Source of the DNA: Bacillota bacterium
Lineage (GTDB): Bacteria; Bacillota_G; SHA-98; UBA4971
Reading direction: 5' to 3'
Assembly: GCA_012512055.1 (NCBI GenBank)
Contig: JAAZEW010000004.1
Location: 1-7,597 of the forward strand
DNA length: 7,597 bases
Shown one piece after another: positions 6,406 through 7,597 of this stretch; the stretch's first letter is position 1, and each line of letters begins with the position of its first letter. The notes under the pieces were generated by a model, which was not told the origin of the DNA, did no database searches, and was given only the letters and a program-made list of their open reading frames with translations. A program made the position numbers and the translations under genes.

Positions 6406-7182
6406 TCAGGAGCCGAAGATGGCCTTCCTCTCTTCCGACGTCAGCTCATAGATTAAGTCTTTGCCAAGCCGCTCTGATACCTTCTGTGTGAACATCTCCT
6501 GCCATATGTATTGCAGGGAGATAAAGACCAAGTGGCGGTTTCCGGTCCATACCGCAGTATCGTCGTTTCCAACGCCTCCGATAAGGGCATGGCCTCCGTC
6601 GGCTACCACAACTATGTTGTCCTCGATCTGCTGAAGTGCGCTTTCAGCTTGCGGATGCCTGACGACCTGCCCGAACTCAAGCTCCGCTTCTCCGCAAATC
6701 AAGATGCGAATGCGCGCTCCCCTGTCATGAGCAGCTCGGAGTTCCGGTAGGAGGGCAAGCAATGTTTCATCACTTGCTGATAAGGCCACCTCAGCTTTTG
6801 CGTCGCGGATCAACTCCCGTGCGCAACTGAGTATTGCCTCTCGTCCTTCAATGTTCCATACCTGCTCTGAAGGCGCAGGCTTCTCGTATCTGGACAAGCT
6901 TTCATGAGCTCTGTCCAATGCGTCTTCATAAGTATGCCTCAAACTGTCAAGCAGTGCATTGACCGGGACAGGCGCGTAGCGTGTAGTATCCCCCTGTGGC
7001 AATGCGAGGATTGCGCCGCGATTCAAGAGGCGTCCAAGAGCTTCATACACCATAGATCTGGGTATCCCGGCCTCTTTGCTAATCTGATACCCGGTGGCAG
7101 GATTTACCTTCAGCAGGGTAAAATAAGTCTTCGCCTCGTACTCAGTAAAACCAAGATCCAACAGCGGCTTCGTAGGGTCCAT
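6406..7182 (-). CDS. TrmB-family transcriptional regulator
   Basis: A 258-residue cytoplasmic DNA-binding protein. Residues 6-75 form a TrmB-type winged helix-turn-helix, with LLDLGFTEYEAKTY (7-20), then ATGYQISKEAGIPRSMVYE (29-47) holding the recognition helix. A helical, probably dimerising segment follows at about 80-110. The C-terminal half (about 115-258) begins NIEGREAIL and contains 'AEVALSAS', 'RGARIRILI' and a late 'AVWTGNRHLVFISLQYIWQEMF', the usual effector domain of bacterial TrmB proteins. Members studied in archaea sense sugars and control sugar uptake and glucan genes; bacterial ligands are mostly unknown. The ORF is open to GTG 7260, but the added 26 codons lie within upstream repeats. 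ATG 7182 gives the family-like start MDPTKPLLDLGFT, though its ribosome site (GAGAG) is poor; ATG 7221 is the alternative. The gene ends in its own terminator at 6299. Confidence 0.88.
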   Translation of the reverse strand: MDPTKPLLDLGFTEYEAKTYFTLLKVNPATGYQISKEAGIPRSMVYEALGRLLNRGAILALPQGDTTRYAPVPVNALLDSLRHTYEDALDRAHESLSRYEKPAPSEQVWNIEGREAILSCARELIRDAKAEVALSASDETLLALLPELRAAHDRGARIRILICGEAELEFGQVVRHPQAESALQQIEDNIVVVADGGHALIGGVGNDDTAVWTGNRHLVFISLQYIWQEMFTQKVSERLGKDLIYELTSEERKAIFGS

Positions 7183-7187
7183 TTCTC

Positions 7188-7202
7188 TCACTGCCTTACC
7201 AT
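7188..7202 (-). other. Ultra-short upstream ORF abutting trmB (candidate)
   Basis: ATG GTA AGG CAG TGA encodes Met-Val-Arg-Gln and stops five bases before trmB ATG 7182. The same start-to-stop arrangement recurs in other repeat units at 7421-7431 region and 7318-7332. Initiation here is not shown; the preceding bases are A-rich with only a weak Shine-Dalgarno match. It is recorded because stop-to-start spacing of this kind can allow reinitiation, which would compensate for the weak trmB ribosome site. Confidence 0.25.
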
Positions 7203-7449
7203 AGTAGTTTTCTTTTCTCATAGCCTTCCATGAGTGGTGAATGAGTGGGCTCTCTTCCACGCAGCCCCGCCTCAGAAGCCGGTTTGCCCACTACCTTACC
7301 ATAATAGTCTTCTTTTCTCACTGCCTCATCATAGTAGCTTTCTTCTCTTACAGCCTGGCACGAGTGTTGCATGAGTGGTCCCTCTTCCTCCCAGCCCTGC
7401 CCCGGAAGTCTGTTTTTCTCACTGCCTTATCATAGTAGTCCTCTTTTCT
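7189..7449. repeat. 130-bp tandem duplication upstream of trmB
   Basis: Segments 7189-7318 (130 bp) and 7319-7449 (131 bp) are diverged direct copies laid end to end. Each has a 30-bp unit, a spacer of 70 or 71 bp, and a second 30-bp unit. The spacers align along their length: ATGAGTGG at 7241 and 7371, 'CTCTTCC' at 7252 and 7382, and 'CAGCCC' at 7262 and 7392 are all 130 bp apart. The first copy begins seven bases from the trmB start codon. Neither strand gives an uninterrupted reading frame across both copies. Confidence 0.85.
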
Positions 7450-7479
7450 CGCAGCCTTACCACAGTAGTCCTTCAGTCG
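7189..7479. repeat. Array of 30-bp direct repeats upstream of trmB
   Basis: Five related 30-bp units lie at 7189-7218, 7289-7318, 7319-7348, 7420-7449 and 7450-7479. The first four agree with one another at about 26-27 of 30 positions by eye; the fifth decays after its first 20 bases. On the plus strand each has a core close to CCTTACCATAGTAG followed by a pyrimidine tract ending TCTTTTCT, so the transcribed minus strand is purine-rich. Each core contains a 10-bp imperfect palindrome close to TACCATAGTA. A weaker copy seems to start the spacer at 7219, and a fragment (TAGTAGTCCTG, from 7565) near the window edge hints that the array continues. It could be a regulator-binding array, a structured leader or simple satellite-like sequence. 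Confidence 0.8.
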
Positions 7480-7597
7480 ATAGTAGTTGCCATCGACGCA
7501 AAGCAGGACCCGAGGCTAGCTCGAAGACCCCATGCAAGCTTGCCCCAGGGAAAGGCAAAGCAAGTAGTAGTCCTGTGTTAGTTTGCTGCTGTCTTGC
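7480..7597. other. Gene-free end of the window
   Basis: I see no coding region here on either strand. TCGAT (7477-7481) and ATCGA (7492-7496) could form a small stem. GCAAGCTTGC (7534-7543) is a perfect 10-bp palindrome. 'TAGTAGT' near 7565 recalls the repeat core. The minus frame that continues through the last repeat units is closed by a TAG within about 50 codons and lacks a good start. A trmB promoter is expected within or beyond this stretch but none stands out. Confidence 0.5.

Noticed and set aside
6406..7260. The longer trmB ORF from GTG 7260
   Set aside because: The extra 26 codons fall in the upstream repeat and spacer sequence and have no ribosome site at the GTG, while ATG 7182 gives a family-like N-terminus.
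7189..7479. CRISPR array
   Set aside because: The units are too diverged, two pairs are directly adjacent, the spacers are 70-71 bp and are copies of each other, and no cas gene is present.
7261..7597. Repeats as the coding 3' end of a minus-strand gene, with a 10-residue repeat resembling KEDYYDKAVR
   Set aside because: The 30-bp period preserves a frame locally, but the spacers bring stops (TAA after the fourth unit going downstream) and frame changes, there is no good start, and substitutions do not favour third codon positions.

Overview
The window holds five protein genes, one of them cut by the edge, in ordinary bacterial layout: Shine-Dalgarno sequences, sigma-70-like promoters, hairpin-plus-T terminators and roughly balanced base composition. 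The protein set is a TGS/DRG-type GTPase with a 'MPANL' N-terminus, a short (about 550 aa) alpha-glucan phosphorylase, a 7-TM GGDEF protein, a compact P2-type ATPase and a bacterial TrmB-family regulator. This mix is typical of deep-branching anaerobic Bacillota, Actinobacteriota or Chloroflexota. I cannot choose between these from the sequence alone. I see no rRNA, tRNA, CRISPR array, transposase or phage gene.

Layout from left to right. Bases 1-134 (-) are the N-terminus of a TGS/DRG GTPase. It is divergent from an alpha-glucan phosphorylase at 367-2040 (+). The 232-bp divergent spacer holds a good glgP promoter (TTGCCG-17-TATAAT), a perfect 13-bp palindrome just upstream of it, and a plausible extended -10 for the GTPase. 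Bases 2041-2361 are a convergent gene-free spacer with a strong, probably bidirectional terminator. Three genes then lie on the minus strand: a membrane diguanylate cyclase (2362-3540) with its own promoter, a P2-type cation ATPase (3699-6155), and a TrmB-family regulator (6406-7182) followed by its own terminator. Bases 7183-7597, upstream of trmB, hold no convincing gene but do hold an array of 30-bp repeats nested in a 130-bp tandem duplication.

How the parts may work together (inference): glucan phosphorylase releases glucose-1-phosphate from storage or imported glucan. TrmB proteins in other organisms sense sugars and control such genes, so glgP is a natural candidate target although it lies about 4.4 kb away. 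The ATPase and the cyclase are co-oriented, but the cyclase appears to have its own promoter, so they need not be one operon.

The least ordinary parts are the repeat array running up to trmB, whose units can be read as ultra-short upstream ORFs (the last ending 5 nt before the trmB ATG), and the unusual ion-site residues of the ATPase. I found no clear evidence of a wholly new multi-gene system.
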